From: Deltaproteobacteria bacterium RBG_13_61_14
Lineage (GTDB): Bacteria; RBG-13-61-14
Assembly: GCA_001797815.1 (NCBI GenBank)
Contig: MGQK01000073.1
Span: 969-17,960, forward strand
Reading direction: 5' to 3'
DNA length: 16,992 nt
Numbering within the stretch: the stretch's first letter is position 1; the number at the start of each line of letters is the position of its first letter. The notes beneath the pieces are model-generated. The model made no database searches and was not told where the DNA came from. It was given only the letters and a program-made list of their open reading frames with translations. The position numbers and the translations under genes were made by a program. Shown here in pieces: positions 6,503 to 13,164 of this stretch.

Positions 6503-7296
6503 GGTTGGCTTGATTTTTTGGCCTGGTCCTGGGCGATGAGGGCGGCGCCCAGGGCGCCGATGATCTGCGGGTCCACCCCTTCCGGAAAGCGAGCCAGGTT
6601 CATCCCCAGTTTTTTCGCGACCGCGTCCACCACGCCCGCGTTCTTGGCCACTCCCCCGGTAACGACAATTTCCGGCTCCACCCCTACCCTTTTGGCCAAA
6701 GCCACCACCCGGCTGGCCAGCGACTGGTGCAAACCCTTGACAATGCCCGGAAGCGGCGCGCCCTCGTTGACCAGGTTGATCACCTCGGACTCGGCAAACA
6801 CCGAGCACATGTTGCCGATCATGCAGGACTCGCCCGGCTCAAAGTGCAAACGGGACAGATCGGCGAGGGGGACGTCCAGGGTCCGCACCATCATCTCCAG
6901 GAACCGGCCGGTGCCGGCGGCGCACTTGTCATTCATGGCAAAGTCGAGCAGGTTGCCGTCCCGGTCTATGCAGATGGCCTTGGTGTCCTGGCCGCCGATA
7001 TCGAGGACGGTGCGGACCGAGGGCAGGTAATAATGCGCGCCCCGGCCGTGACAGCTCAGCTCGGAGATATTGGTATGGGCAAATGAGACTTGGGCCCGGC
7101 CGTAGCCGGTGCCGACCACGAACCGGACCCGGTCGGGCGAGATTCCGGCCTGGGATAGCGCTTGCTCGTAGATGGCCGCCGCGGTTTTGGCCGGGTTGGT
7201 GGAACTCGGGCCGATCACCGATCCCAGGATCTGCGAATTTTGGAGGATGACCGCTTTGCTAGCGGTCGAGCCGATGTCCACTCCCGCGGTGATCAT
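6499..7296 (-). CDS. 2-hydroxyacyl-CoA dehydratase activator ATPase (HgdC/BadG family)
   Basis: 265 residues, the usual length of the single-domain activator. The ASKHA ATPase fold is clear: phosphate-1 motif AGVDIGSTASKAVIL (4-18), DIGGQDTKAI (99-108), and the adenosine motif VVTGGVAKNAGVV (211-223). NDKCAAGTGRFLE carries Cys125 and GNMCSVFAESEVI carries Cys164. These correspond to the two cysteines that in the homodimer bind one bridging [4Fe-4S] cluster. It hydrolyses ATP to deliver a strongly reducing electron to the partner dehydratase or reductase. It is followed by the CdhC-like gene with an ATGA overlap and preceded by the flavoprotein gene with a 54-base gap. Only one activator is encoded, as in dehydratases, whereas class I benzoyl-CoA reductase has two ATPase subunits. 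Confidence 0.93.
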   Translation of the reverse strand: MITAGVDIGSTASKAVILQNSQILGSVIGPSSTNPAKTAAAIYEQALSQAGISPDRVRFVVGTGYGRAQVSFAHTNISELSCHGRGAHYYLPSVRTVLDIGGQDTKAICIDRDGNLLDFAMNDKCAAGTGRFLEMMVRTLDVPLADLSRLHFEPGESCMIGNMCSVFAESEVINLVNEGAPLPGIVKGLHQSLASRVVALAKRVGVEPEIVVTGGVAKNAGVVDAVAKKLGMNLARFPEGVDPQIIGALGAALIAQDQAKKSSQP

Positions 7297-7350
7297 GCCC
7301 CTGCTTCAATCCAAGGTTGGCTCAAGTCCGACGGCGCTTGGTGGAACCGC

Positions 7351-8646
7351 TTAATTCCAGTTGGCCAGGATGCGGCTGGCCGCGTATTTTCCGAGACAAA
7401 GCGTCAGCAGGACCACCGGGGTGCCCAGCTCGTCCGGGATCACGCTGGCGTCGGCCACGTAGCAACGCTTGATCTGGGTCTCCAGGTTCTTGTCCACCAC
7501 CTTGCCGATCGGCGCCGACCCTCCGGGATGGGCGGCCTTGACCGGAGAGGTCCAGAGCGAGGACTTGGTCGCCCCGGCTTTAAGCAGGATCTCCCGGGCG
7601 TGGCCGTCGCCGGACTCCAGCCGCTTCTTGACCTCGGGCTCCAGCGCTTTCTTCAAGTTGCCGTTGGCGTCAATGGTCCCGGAAATCGGGTCTTTGACCT
7701 TGGTCATGATCCCCAGGATGTGGGCCACGTTGGCAACCTGGTCCAGCCGGCCCTTCATCCCCAGCGAGGCCAATTGCAGCATCCAGGGCTCGGCCAGGTC
7801 GGTCATGACATAACCTTCTTTTTCCCAATACTGCCAGGTGCCGGCGGTCATGGGCACATCGTAAATCGAACCCTTCTCCTGGCCGGGGCGCATCCCATAA
7901 GTAAAGATCAGCGGGTCCGTGAAAAAACCTTGCCCGGCCTTTTCGACACCGGAGCGTTTCAGGATCACCGGGGTGCCCAGGCCGCCCGCGGCCAGGACCA
8001 CCCGGCCGGCCCGCAGCGTGAACGGCCCCTGGGGCCCCATTCCCTTAACGCCCGCGGCTTTCCCGTTCTCCTGGATGACCTCTTCCACTTTCACCCGGGT
8101 GAGAAGTTCCATGCCCATTTGCTGCGCCTGCTTGATAAACTCCCGGCTCGTCCACTTCGCGCCCCGCTTGCACCCGAGCATGCACTCCCCGCAATCCCGC
8201 ACGCACTTCTCCGGGTTTATGAACTTGGGCAGGAGCTGCCAGTCCATTCCCAGGGCCTGGGCCGCCTCCAGCATCCGGCGCGCGCCATCGCCCACGAGCT
8301 TTTCCGGCAGCGGCCGGATCCCCAGCTCTTCCTCGAACTCGTCCGCATAGGGCGCCAGGTCAATTCCGGTCTGTTCCTTGATGAAGGCCGCCGGCCGGGT
8401 GGCGGTGCCGCAGTAAATCAGGGAAGACCCGCCGGTGGTAATCCCCCGGATCATCATGGCATGACCCAGGGGAAGCGAATTTTTCAGGTCCATCTTGGGC
8501 AAGACCGCGAAATGCGAACCCACCCAATCGCTGTCCGTGCCCCATTCCAGCATGACCACCTTTTTCCCGGCCTTGACCAGTTCACGCGCCGCCGAGGCGC
8601 CGCCCGGGCCCGAACCCACCACGATCACCTCATATTCCTTGTTCAT
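7351..8646 (-). CDS. GMC-like FAD oxidoreductase with a four-cysteine Fe-S motif
   Basis: 431 residues from the ATG at 8646, preceded by GGGAGGA at good spacing. The N-terminal Rossmann motif VVGSGPGGASAARELVKAGKKVVMLE (9-34) binds FAD. RGITTGGSSLIYCG (67-80) resembles the second FAD-contact motif of the glucose-methanol-choline family. Cysteines 148, 152, 155 and 159 (CVRDCGECMLGC) look like a ferredoxin-type cluster ligand set followed by RGAKWTS. The C-terminal block HPGGSAPIG (His373) and YVADASVIPDELGTPVVLLTLCLGKYAA matches the GMC C-terminal domain. It should oxidise an alcohol or related CH group and pass electrons onward through the cluster. As first gene of the operon, it may feed electrons to, or make the substrate for, the dehydratase-type enzyme. 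Substrate unknown. Confidence 0.8.
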   Translation of the reverse strand: MNKEYEVIVVGSGPGGASAARELVKAGKKVVMLEWGTDSDWVGSHFAVLPKMDLKNSLPLGHAMMIRGITTGGSSLIYCGTATRPAAFIKEQTGIDLAPYADEFEEELGIRPLPEKLVGDGARRMLEAAQALGMDWQLLPKFINPEKCVRDCGECMLGCKRGAKWTSREFIKQAQQMGMELLTRVKVEEVIQENGKAAGVKGMGPQGPFTLRAGRVVLAAGGLGTPVILKRSGVEKAGQGFFTDPLIFTYGMRPGQEKGSIYDVPMTAGTWQYWEKEGYVMTDLAEPWMLQLASLGMKGRLDQVANVAHILGIMTKVKDPISGTIDANGNLKKALEPEVKKRLESGDGHAREILLKAGATKSSLWTSPVKAAHPGGSAPIGKVVDKNLETQIKRCYVADASVIPDELGTPVVLLTLCLGKYAASRILANWN

Positions 8647-8708
8647 GAAAGTCCTCCCTTGAAAAAATGGGCTGGCTGCGGTCAACAAAGAGTGAACACG
8701 TTGAGGCA

Positions 8709-8737
8709 AAATTACCCATTCCGGTTGGCAAAGACAA
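8709..8737 (-). promoter_or_regulatory. Possible promoter of the dehydratase operon
   Basis: On the minus strand TTGTCT (8737-8732) and TAATTT (8714-8709) are 17 bases apart. A start near 8702 would give a leader of about 56 bases to the flavoprotein ATG. The -10 match is modest; an overlapping GGTAAT is an alternative. It lies between the repeat at 8780-8925 and the first gene of the operon. Confidence 0.35.
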
Positions 8738-8779
8738 CCTTAGCTCATTTCCTTGGAAAAGGCAAGGTCAATCGGCTTT

Positions 8780-8925
8780 TTGCCACCCCCATTTTTTTGA
8801 CCGCACCGTATATTTTCGGCCTTTGTAGGGGCGCAATTTATTGCGCCCAGTTTCTGCAAGGGCGCGATAAATCGCGCCCCTACCCCGCGCCGCGAGAAGT
8901 TCCCGGAAAAATGGGAGTGGGCAAG
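8780..8925. repeat. MITE-like repeat, family A copy 3
   Basis: About 146 bp, bounded by TTGCCACCCCCATTTTTT on the left and, in complement, CTTGCCCACTCCCATTTTT on the right. The internal modules are 8825-8848 and 8860-8883, in the same order as in the copy at 293-431; the shared TATTTTCGG(C/T)C flank is also present. It sits between the thiamine enzyme gene and the dehydratase operon, so it may separate their transcripts. Confidence 0.8.
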
Positions 8926-8960
8926 GGTGAAGATAACCTTGGCAAAATCTCGAGAAGTGA

Positions 8961-10682
8961 TTATTGCGATCCTCCTCCCACCAGCTTGCTTAGCGCCGAG
9001 ATGTCCGTTTTTCGGCCGATGGCCGCCAGAGCCATGCTGCCCGGGCTGATCACCTCACGGTCAATATAGACATTGATCACTGCCGGTTTCTCGGCGGCAA
9101 AGGCGCGCATAAGCGCCGGCCGGATCTCCTGGGGCTCGTGCACCTCTTCCCCATAACCCCCCAGCGTCTCGCAGATCTTGTGGTAGGGCACGTCGCCCAA
9201 GTCCACCCCGATACACCGCTCTTTTCCGTAGCGCAGGGTCTGGCTGTGCATGACCATGCCCCAGGCCTGGTCATTGAAAACCACCACCACGATCGGGAGT
9301 TTGAGGCTGATCGCGGTCTGGAGTTCCATCAGGTTGAAGCCCAGGGAACCGTCGCCCACCGTCGCCATCACCCGCTTGTTGGGAAAAGTAAGCTTCGCGG
9401 CCACCGCGTAAGGCAGGCCCACGCCCAGGCAGCCGAACAGGCCCGATTCCAGCGTGTGCCCCGGCGCGTTAAACCGCCGGACCATGCCCATCCAGATCTG
9501 GGCATCGCCGCCGTCCAGCGCCAGGATATCCTCCGGTCCCAGGAACTGGTCAATCTCGTGCGCCAATCGCGCCGGATGGATGGGCACCGCCGTGGACTCG
9601 GCCTGGCTGCGAAAGGCCTTCTTGCCCATGGCATCGGCCTTGGTCAAGTCTTCGCGCCAGGCGGAAAACCGCTCGGGGCTGATGAACTCTCTTCCGGCCT
9701 GGGCCAGTTGCTCGAGCACCCGGCCCGCGTCTCCGATGATGCCCACGTCGGCCGGCCGGTTGCGGCTGATTTCTCCCGGATCCAGGTTGACCGCGATCAG
9801 CTTGGCCGCGGGCGAAAAGATCCGGCCATAGGCTAAAAAGAGACTGATGCGGGTGCCGACCAAGAGGACCAGGTCGGCGCGGGTGAGCGCGCTCAGGGCC
9901 GCGCCGGGCCGGAGCGGGAGTGACGGCCCGAAGCACAGGGCATGGTCGTCGGAGAGACAGCCCTTGCCCAGCGAGGAGGTAAAGACCGGGACGCCGCTGG
10001 CCTCCGCGAATTTCTGCAGCGCATCAACCCTGCCGGCAAACCATACCCCGCTGCCGGCGATCAGCACCGGCCGCTGGGCTTGAGCAAGCAGGCGCACGGC
10101 TTCGGCCACCTTGTCCGGGTCCCCGGCCGGCCGCGAGAGCGCCACCGGACGCGCCAAAGCCACGGCCGAGTCCTTGACCGTGGCGCCCAAAACATCGGCC
10201 GGGATTTCCAGGTAAACCGGCCCGGGCGCGCCGCTTCTGGCCTGGTGAAAGGCCTGGTGCAGGGTCTCGCCGATCCGCGCCGTGTCCTCTTCCCTCCGGG
10301 CCCACTTGGTCAACGGCTCGACCACCTTGAGCTGGTCAAGCTCCTGAAGATCGAGCCGGCCCACCATGTCCGTGGCCACACAGCCGGAGATCACCACCAG
10401 CGGGATCCCGGCCAATTTGGCATTGGCTATCGCGGTGAGCGCGTTGGTAAACCCGGGACCGGCCGTGACCACGGCCACCCCAGGCTTGCGGGTGAGCCGG
10501 GCCGAGGCCTCGGCCATGAACACCGCGGCCTGCTCGTGCCGGGTGGAGACGAGTTGGAGGTCCGAGTCCAGGAGCGCATCGTAGATCGAGGCGATGTGCC
10601 CGCCGCAGATGGCGAAGACCATTTCCACGCCCTCGCGCTCAAGGGCCTGGACCACGATTTTACCGCCGGTTAAATCTGCCAT
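8961..10682 (-). CDS. Thiamine-diphosphate-dependent enzyme (acetolactate synthase / 2-hydroxyacyl-CoA lyase-like)
   Basis: 573 residues with the three-domain layout of the ThDP decarboxylase/lyase superfamily. The N-terminal pyrimidine-binding domain has STRHEQAAVFMAEASARLT with the catalytic glutamate at 50. The central domain runs from about 190 to 330. The C-terminal domain holds the ThDP motif GDGSLGFNLMELQTA (443-457), closing with NDQAWG (Asn470). The segment RLDLQELDQLKVVEPLTKWA (109-128) recalls 2-hydroxyacyl-CoA lyases and benzaldehyde lyase as well as acetolactate synthase. No ilvN regulatory subunit or other branched-chain gene is adjacent, so biosynthetic acetolactate synthase is less likely. 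GGGAG seven bases upstream supports the ATG at 10682. It lies just upstream of the dehydratase operon on the same strand. The exact reaction is unresolved. Confidence 0.85.
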   Translation of the reverse strand: MADLTGGKIVVQALEREGVEMVFAICGGHIASIYDALLDSDLQLVSTRHEQAAVFMAEASARLTRKPGVAVVTAGPGFTNALTAIANAKLAGIPLVVISGCVATDMVGRLDLQELDQLKVVEPLTKWARREEDTARIGETLHQAFHQARSGAPGPVYLEIPADVLGATVKDSAVALARPVALSRPAGDPDKVAEAVRLLAQAQRPVLIAGSGVWFAGRVDALQKFAEASGVPVFTSSLGKGCLSDDHALCFGPSLPLRPGAALSALTRADLVLLVGTRISLFLAYGRIFSPAAKLIAVNLDPGEISRNRPADVGIIGDAGRVLEQLAQAGREFISPERFSAWREDLTKADAMGKKAFRSQAESTAVPIHPARLAHEIDQFLGPEDILALDGGDAQIWMGMVRRFNAPGHTLESGLFGCLGVGLPYAVAAKLTFPNKRVMATVGDGSLGFNLMELQTAISLKLPIVVVVFNDQAWGMVMHSQTLRYGKERCIGVDLGDVPYHKICETLGGYGEEVHEPQEIRPALMRAFAAEKPAVINVYIDREVISPGSMALAAIGRKTDISALSKLVGGGSQ

Positions 10683-10729
10683 CTGATTGCTCCCTCGTAT
10701 TAATAAGTAAGGTCATCATCCGGAGAGGA

Positions 10730-10791
10730 GGGCATGAATCCAATCATGCCCTACGGTTGCCTTATCGTAGGGCGGGTTTGGATACCCGCCC
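10730..10791. repeat. Head-to-head pair of small palindromes
   Basis: Module one (10730-10755) is GGGCATGA, a short loop, TCATGCCC, then CTACG. Module two (10766-10791) is CGTAGGGCGGGT, a loop, ACCCGCCC. Read outward from the centre both begin CGTAGGGC and share a TTGGAT-like loop, while their stem arms differ. The pair lies in the divergent gap 10683-10964 between the thiamine enzyme and the kinase; apart from the promoters nothing else was seen there. Confidence 0.7.
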
Positions 10792-10909
10792 GATCCTGGA
10801 AGACGAACGCTAACCGAATCTGTCAATACAACTCCCGCCATGGCTGCTTGATATTTTACCTTAGTTGGCAGGGTGATTGCGAATCCTTTTCCTGCTCGTA
10901 AAAAAATCC

Positions 10910-10938
10910 TTGAAAAGAAAGCCCGGTCAAGATACGAT
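10910..10938 (+). promoter_or_regulatory. Sigma70-type promoter for the kinase-FHA operon
   Basis: TTGAAA (10910-10915) and TACGAT (10933-10938) are 17 bases apart. Transcription would start about 10945, leaving roughly 20 bases of leader that include AGGA (10953-10956) eight bases before the ATG. Confidence 0.45.
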
Positions 10939-10964
10939 TATGTCCAGGATTCAGGAAGCCGACC

Positions 10965-12089
10965 ATGGCCGAGACAGAGAAAAAAGCCGGATTGACTTTC
11001 GGCCGCTACCAGGTGGTGTCGGAGCTGGGCCGCGGCTCCATGGGCGTGGTTTACAAGGCGCGCGACCCGGTCATCGGCCGGATGGTGGCGGTCAAGAGCA
11101 TCCCGGAAACCTTTGCCCTGGAACCCGGAAAACGGGAGGAGTTCATCCGCCGGCTGCGCCAGGAGGCCACCACCGCCGGCCGGCTCCAGCACCCACACAT
11201 CGTGACCATCTTCGACGTGGGCGAAAGCGAGGCCGGACCCTACATCGCCATGGAGTTTCTGGACGGGGTGACCTTGCGCGAAGTGGTCGCGGCCCGGAAG
11301 ACGCTCTCCCTGCGCCAGCTTCACGAAGTGGTGCGGCAGGTCGGCGAGGGGCTGGATTACGCCCACGCCAAGGCGGTGATCCACCGGGACATCAAGCCGG
11401 CCAACCTGATGATCGTGCAGGGCAACCTGGTCAAGATCATGGACCTGGGCATCGCCCGCATCCCCTTCTCCGACCTGACCAAGGAGGGCAAGCTGGTCGG
11501 CTCGCCCAGCTACATGTCGCCGGAGCAGCTCCAGGGCCAGAAAATTGACGGCCGCTCCGACCTCTTCAGCCTGGGCGTGACCATCTACCAGTGCATGACC
11601 CTGAAAAAGCCCTTCCCCGGCGAGAACATCAACGAGATCTGCATGAAGATCGTGCACGGCCCCTTCACCCCGCCCACCGAGCTTCGCCGCGACTTACCCA
11701 AGGGCTTTGACCGGTTCATGGAAACCGCGTTGGCCAAGGACCCGGACCTCCGGTTCCAAAACGGCGCGGAGATGGTGGGGTCGCTGGAAAAACTTTTGGC
11801 CGACCGGGGGGAGCGCAGCGAAACCACGGCCTCGGAGTCGGTCAGCGAGGGCGTGCCCCCGCGGCCGCCGGCCCCGGAGGAAGTGGAAGTAACCTCCAAC
11901 CCCAACCTGATGCCCACCTCGGAGATCGAGGATATTTTCCGCGACCTCACCTCCAGCCACCGCCTGCTCGACCTGCGCGGCCAGCGCGCCGGAGGGAGCC
12001 AGGACCTGGGCTGGCTGATCTGGGTGATCCTGGCCGTGGCGGTGGGACTTCTCCTGGCCGTAGTTCTGCTTTGGAAATCAGGTGGGTAA
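10965..12089 (+). CDS. Membrane-anchored Ser/Thr protein kinase (PknB-like, Hanks type)
   Basis: 374 residues. The kinase domain spans about 15-280: glycine loop LGRGSMGVVY (21-30), catalytic lysine AVKSIP (Lys44), IHRDIKPANLMI with catalytic Asp142, metal motif MDLGIAR (DLG in place of DFG, Asp160), activation segment VGSPSYMSPEQL (SPE for APE), and DLFSLGVTIY. A Pro/Glu/Ser-rich linker (about 281-345) leads to one transmembrane helix (349-370) at the extreme C-terminus, followed only by KSGG. There is no extracellular PASTA or other sensor domain, so the kinase is tail-anchored with its catalytic part in the cytoplasm. All catalytic residues are present. The FHA gene follows 16 bases after its stop, so the two are probably co-transcribed and the FHA protein is a likely partner. 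Confidence 0.93.
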   Translation: MAETEKKAGLTFGRYQVVSELGRGSMGVVYKARDPVIGRMVAVKSIPETFALEPGKREEFIRRLRQEATTAGRLQHPHIVTIFDVGESEAGPYIAMEFLDGVTLREVVAARKTLSLRQLHEVVRQVGEGLDYAHAKAVIHRDIKPANLMIVQGNLVKIMDLGIARIPFSDLTKEGKLVGSPSYMSPEQLQGQKIDGRSDLFSLGVTIYQCMTLKKPFPGENINEICMKIVHGPFTPPTELRRDLPKGFDRFMETALAKDPDLRFQNGAEMVGSLEKLLADRGERSETTASESVSEGVPPRPPAPEEVEVTSNPNLMPTSEIEDIFRDLTSSHRLLDLRGQRAGGSQDLGWLIWVILAVAVGLLLAVVLLWKSGG

Positions 12090-12105
12090 GAGGGAGAAAA
12101 CGCGA

Positions 12106-13023
12106 ATGGTCACTCGCTGTCCCGGATGCTTAATGCCGCTCCATTTCGAGACCGACTCGGCCTATGACCGGGTCTTGCTCAAGTGCCCGGAGTGCTTTTA
12201 CATCTTCCTGGTGGACGGACCGTCGGAGAGCGCGGAGAAAGAAGAACCCGCGGATGAGGCCACGATCCTGCTCGGCGAGTTCAAGCCCGAAGGCGACATC
12301 TCCGACTTTTGCTGGAACGTGCCGGGCGCCAGCCTCACCGTGATCGAGGGCGAGAGCTCGGGCACCCACTACAAAATCCGCGGCGAACGCGTGACCGTGG
12401 GCCGCGAAGGCGCGGACCTGACCCTGGCCGACCCGGCCCTTTCCCGCCGGCACCTGGAGATCGTGCGGGACCAGGACCGCTACCTCGTGCGCGACCTGCA
12501 GAGCAAGAACGGCACCTTCCTCAACGGCCAGCAGGTGAAAGAAGCCCGGCTCGCGCACATGGACGAGATCTGGGCGGGCAAGAGCCGGATCCTGTTTGCC
12601 GTGCTGGCCGGACCGGAAGAGCAGGCGGAACCCGACGCCACCGGCGAGCGGAAAAAATTCCTGCGCGAAGACCGCACCAAGGTGGAAACCGCGGAGTCTG
12701 AACACGCCTTGCCTCCGAACCGCGAGTTCTTCTTCGAATTTTTACAAGGCCCGAAAAAGGGCCGGTCGTTCCGGTTCCCCAAGGGCCGGCTGATCCTCGG
12801 CCGGTCTTCGGAGTGCGACCTGGCGCTCGACGACGTCCAGACCTCCCGCCGGCACGCCATGATCGAAGTGCTCTCCCGCGAGCACATCTTCCTCACCGAT
12901 CTCGCCTCGGCCAACGGCACTTACCTGAACGGAGTCCGAATCCGGTCCTCCCGCCTCAAGCATGAGGACAAGATCCGTTTCGGCAACACCGTGCTCAAGT
13001 TCGTCATCCAGGACATTCCATGA
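12106..13023 (+). CDS. Zinc-ribbon protein with two FHA domains
   Basis: 305 residues from the ATG at 12106, chosen because AGGGAG lies nine bases upstream; a GTG at 12082 overlapping the kinase gene is an alternative without a good site. The N-terminus has two CxxC knuckles (Cys5/8 and Cys27/30), the MJ0042-type zinc ribbon seen on many bacterial FHA and PilZ-linked proteins. The first FHA domain (about 75-165) shows VTVGREGADL, SRRH and SKNGTFLNG. The second (about 205-300) shows LILGRSSECDLALDD, SRRH and SANGTYLNG. Both keep the Arg, Ser and Asn residues that bind phosphothreonine. Thr53 in DEATILLG and threonines in the linker are possible phosphorylation sites. It follows the kinase gene and likely reads or mediates its signal. 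Confidence 0.92.
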   Translation: MVTRCPGCLMPLHFETDSAYDRVLLKCPECFYIFLVDGPSESAEKEEPADEATILLGEFKPEGDISDFCWNVPGASLTVIEGESSGTHYKIRGERVTVGREGADLTLADPALSRRHLEIVRDQDRYLVRDLQSKNGTFLNGQQVKEARLAHMDEIWAGKSRILFAVLAGPEEQAEPDATGERKKFLREDRTKVETAESEHALPPNREFFFEFLQGPKKGRSFRFPKGRLILGRSSECDLALDDVQTSRRHAMIEVLSREHIFLTDLASANGTYLNGVRIRSSRLKHEDKIRFGNTVLKFVIQDIP

Positions 13024-13035
13024 CGAGTAAAAGAG

Positions 13036-13124
13036 TTAAAACACAAAGGCACAAAGACACAAAGAAAATAAAAAGGCTCCACGGCTCTTTTAGCTTAGAG
13101 CCTTTGTGTCTTTGTGGTGAAAAA
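13036..13124. repeat. Family B inverted repeat, copy 2
   Basis: Left arm AACACAAAGGCACAAAGACA (13039 onward) and right arm CCTTTGTGTCTTTGTGGTG (13101-13119) are near-perfect inverted repeats separated by a short AT-rich and GGCTCC-containing loop region. It is the same motif as at 1288-1434 and lies between the FHA gene and meaB. As a long hairpin it may stop or shield the upstream transcript. Confidence 0.78.
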
Positions 13125-13164
13125 TTTTCTTCCGGCTCGCCAAGCCCTTGCCTTCCGGCCAGTG

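Noticed and set aside
3242-7296. Assignment as a classical class I benzoyl-CoA reductase (bcrCBAD)
   Set aside because: Only one ATPase subunit is encoded, and no ferredoxin or ring-hydrolysis genes are adjacent, so the specific name is not supported.
7162-9069. A 635-codon open frame on the plus strand
   Set aside because: It lies antisense to the activator, flavoprotein and thiamine enzyme genes, has no recognisable domain, is rich in Arg, Gly, His and Pro as expected of a GC-rich complement frame, and runs through a repeat.
12082-12105. GTG start at 12082 for the FHA protein, overlapping the kinase gene
   Set aside because: No ribosome-binding site is visible before it, whereas AGGGAG stands nine bases before the ATG at 12106 and the zinc ribbon starts directly after.
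13114-13164. Upstream start at 13114 for meaB
   Set aside because: The extra residues would be encoded by the end of the family B repeat and do not belong to the MeaB fold.
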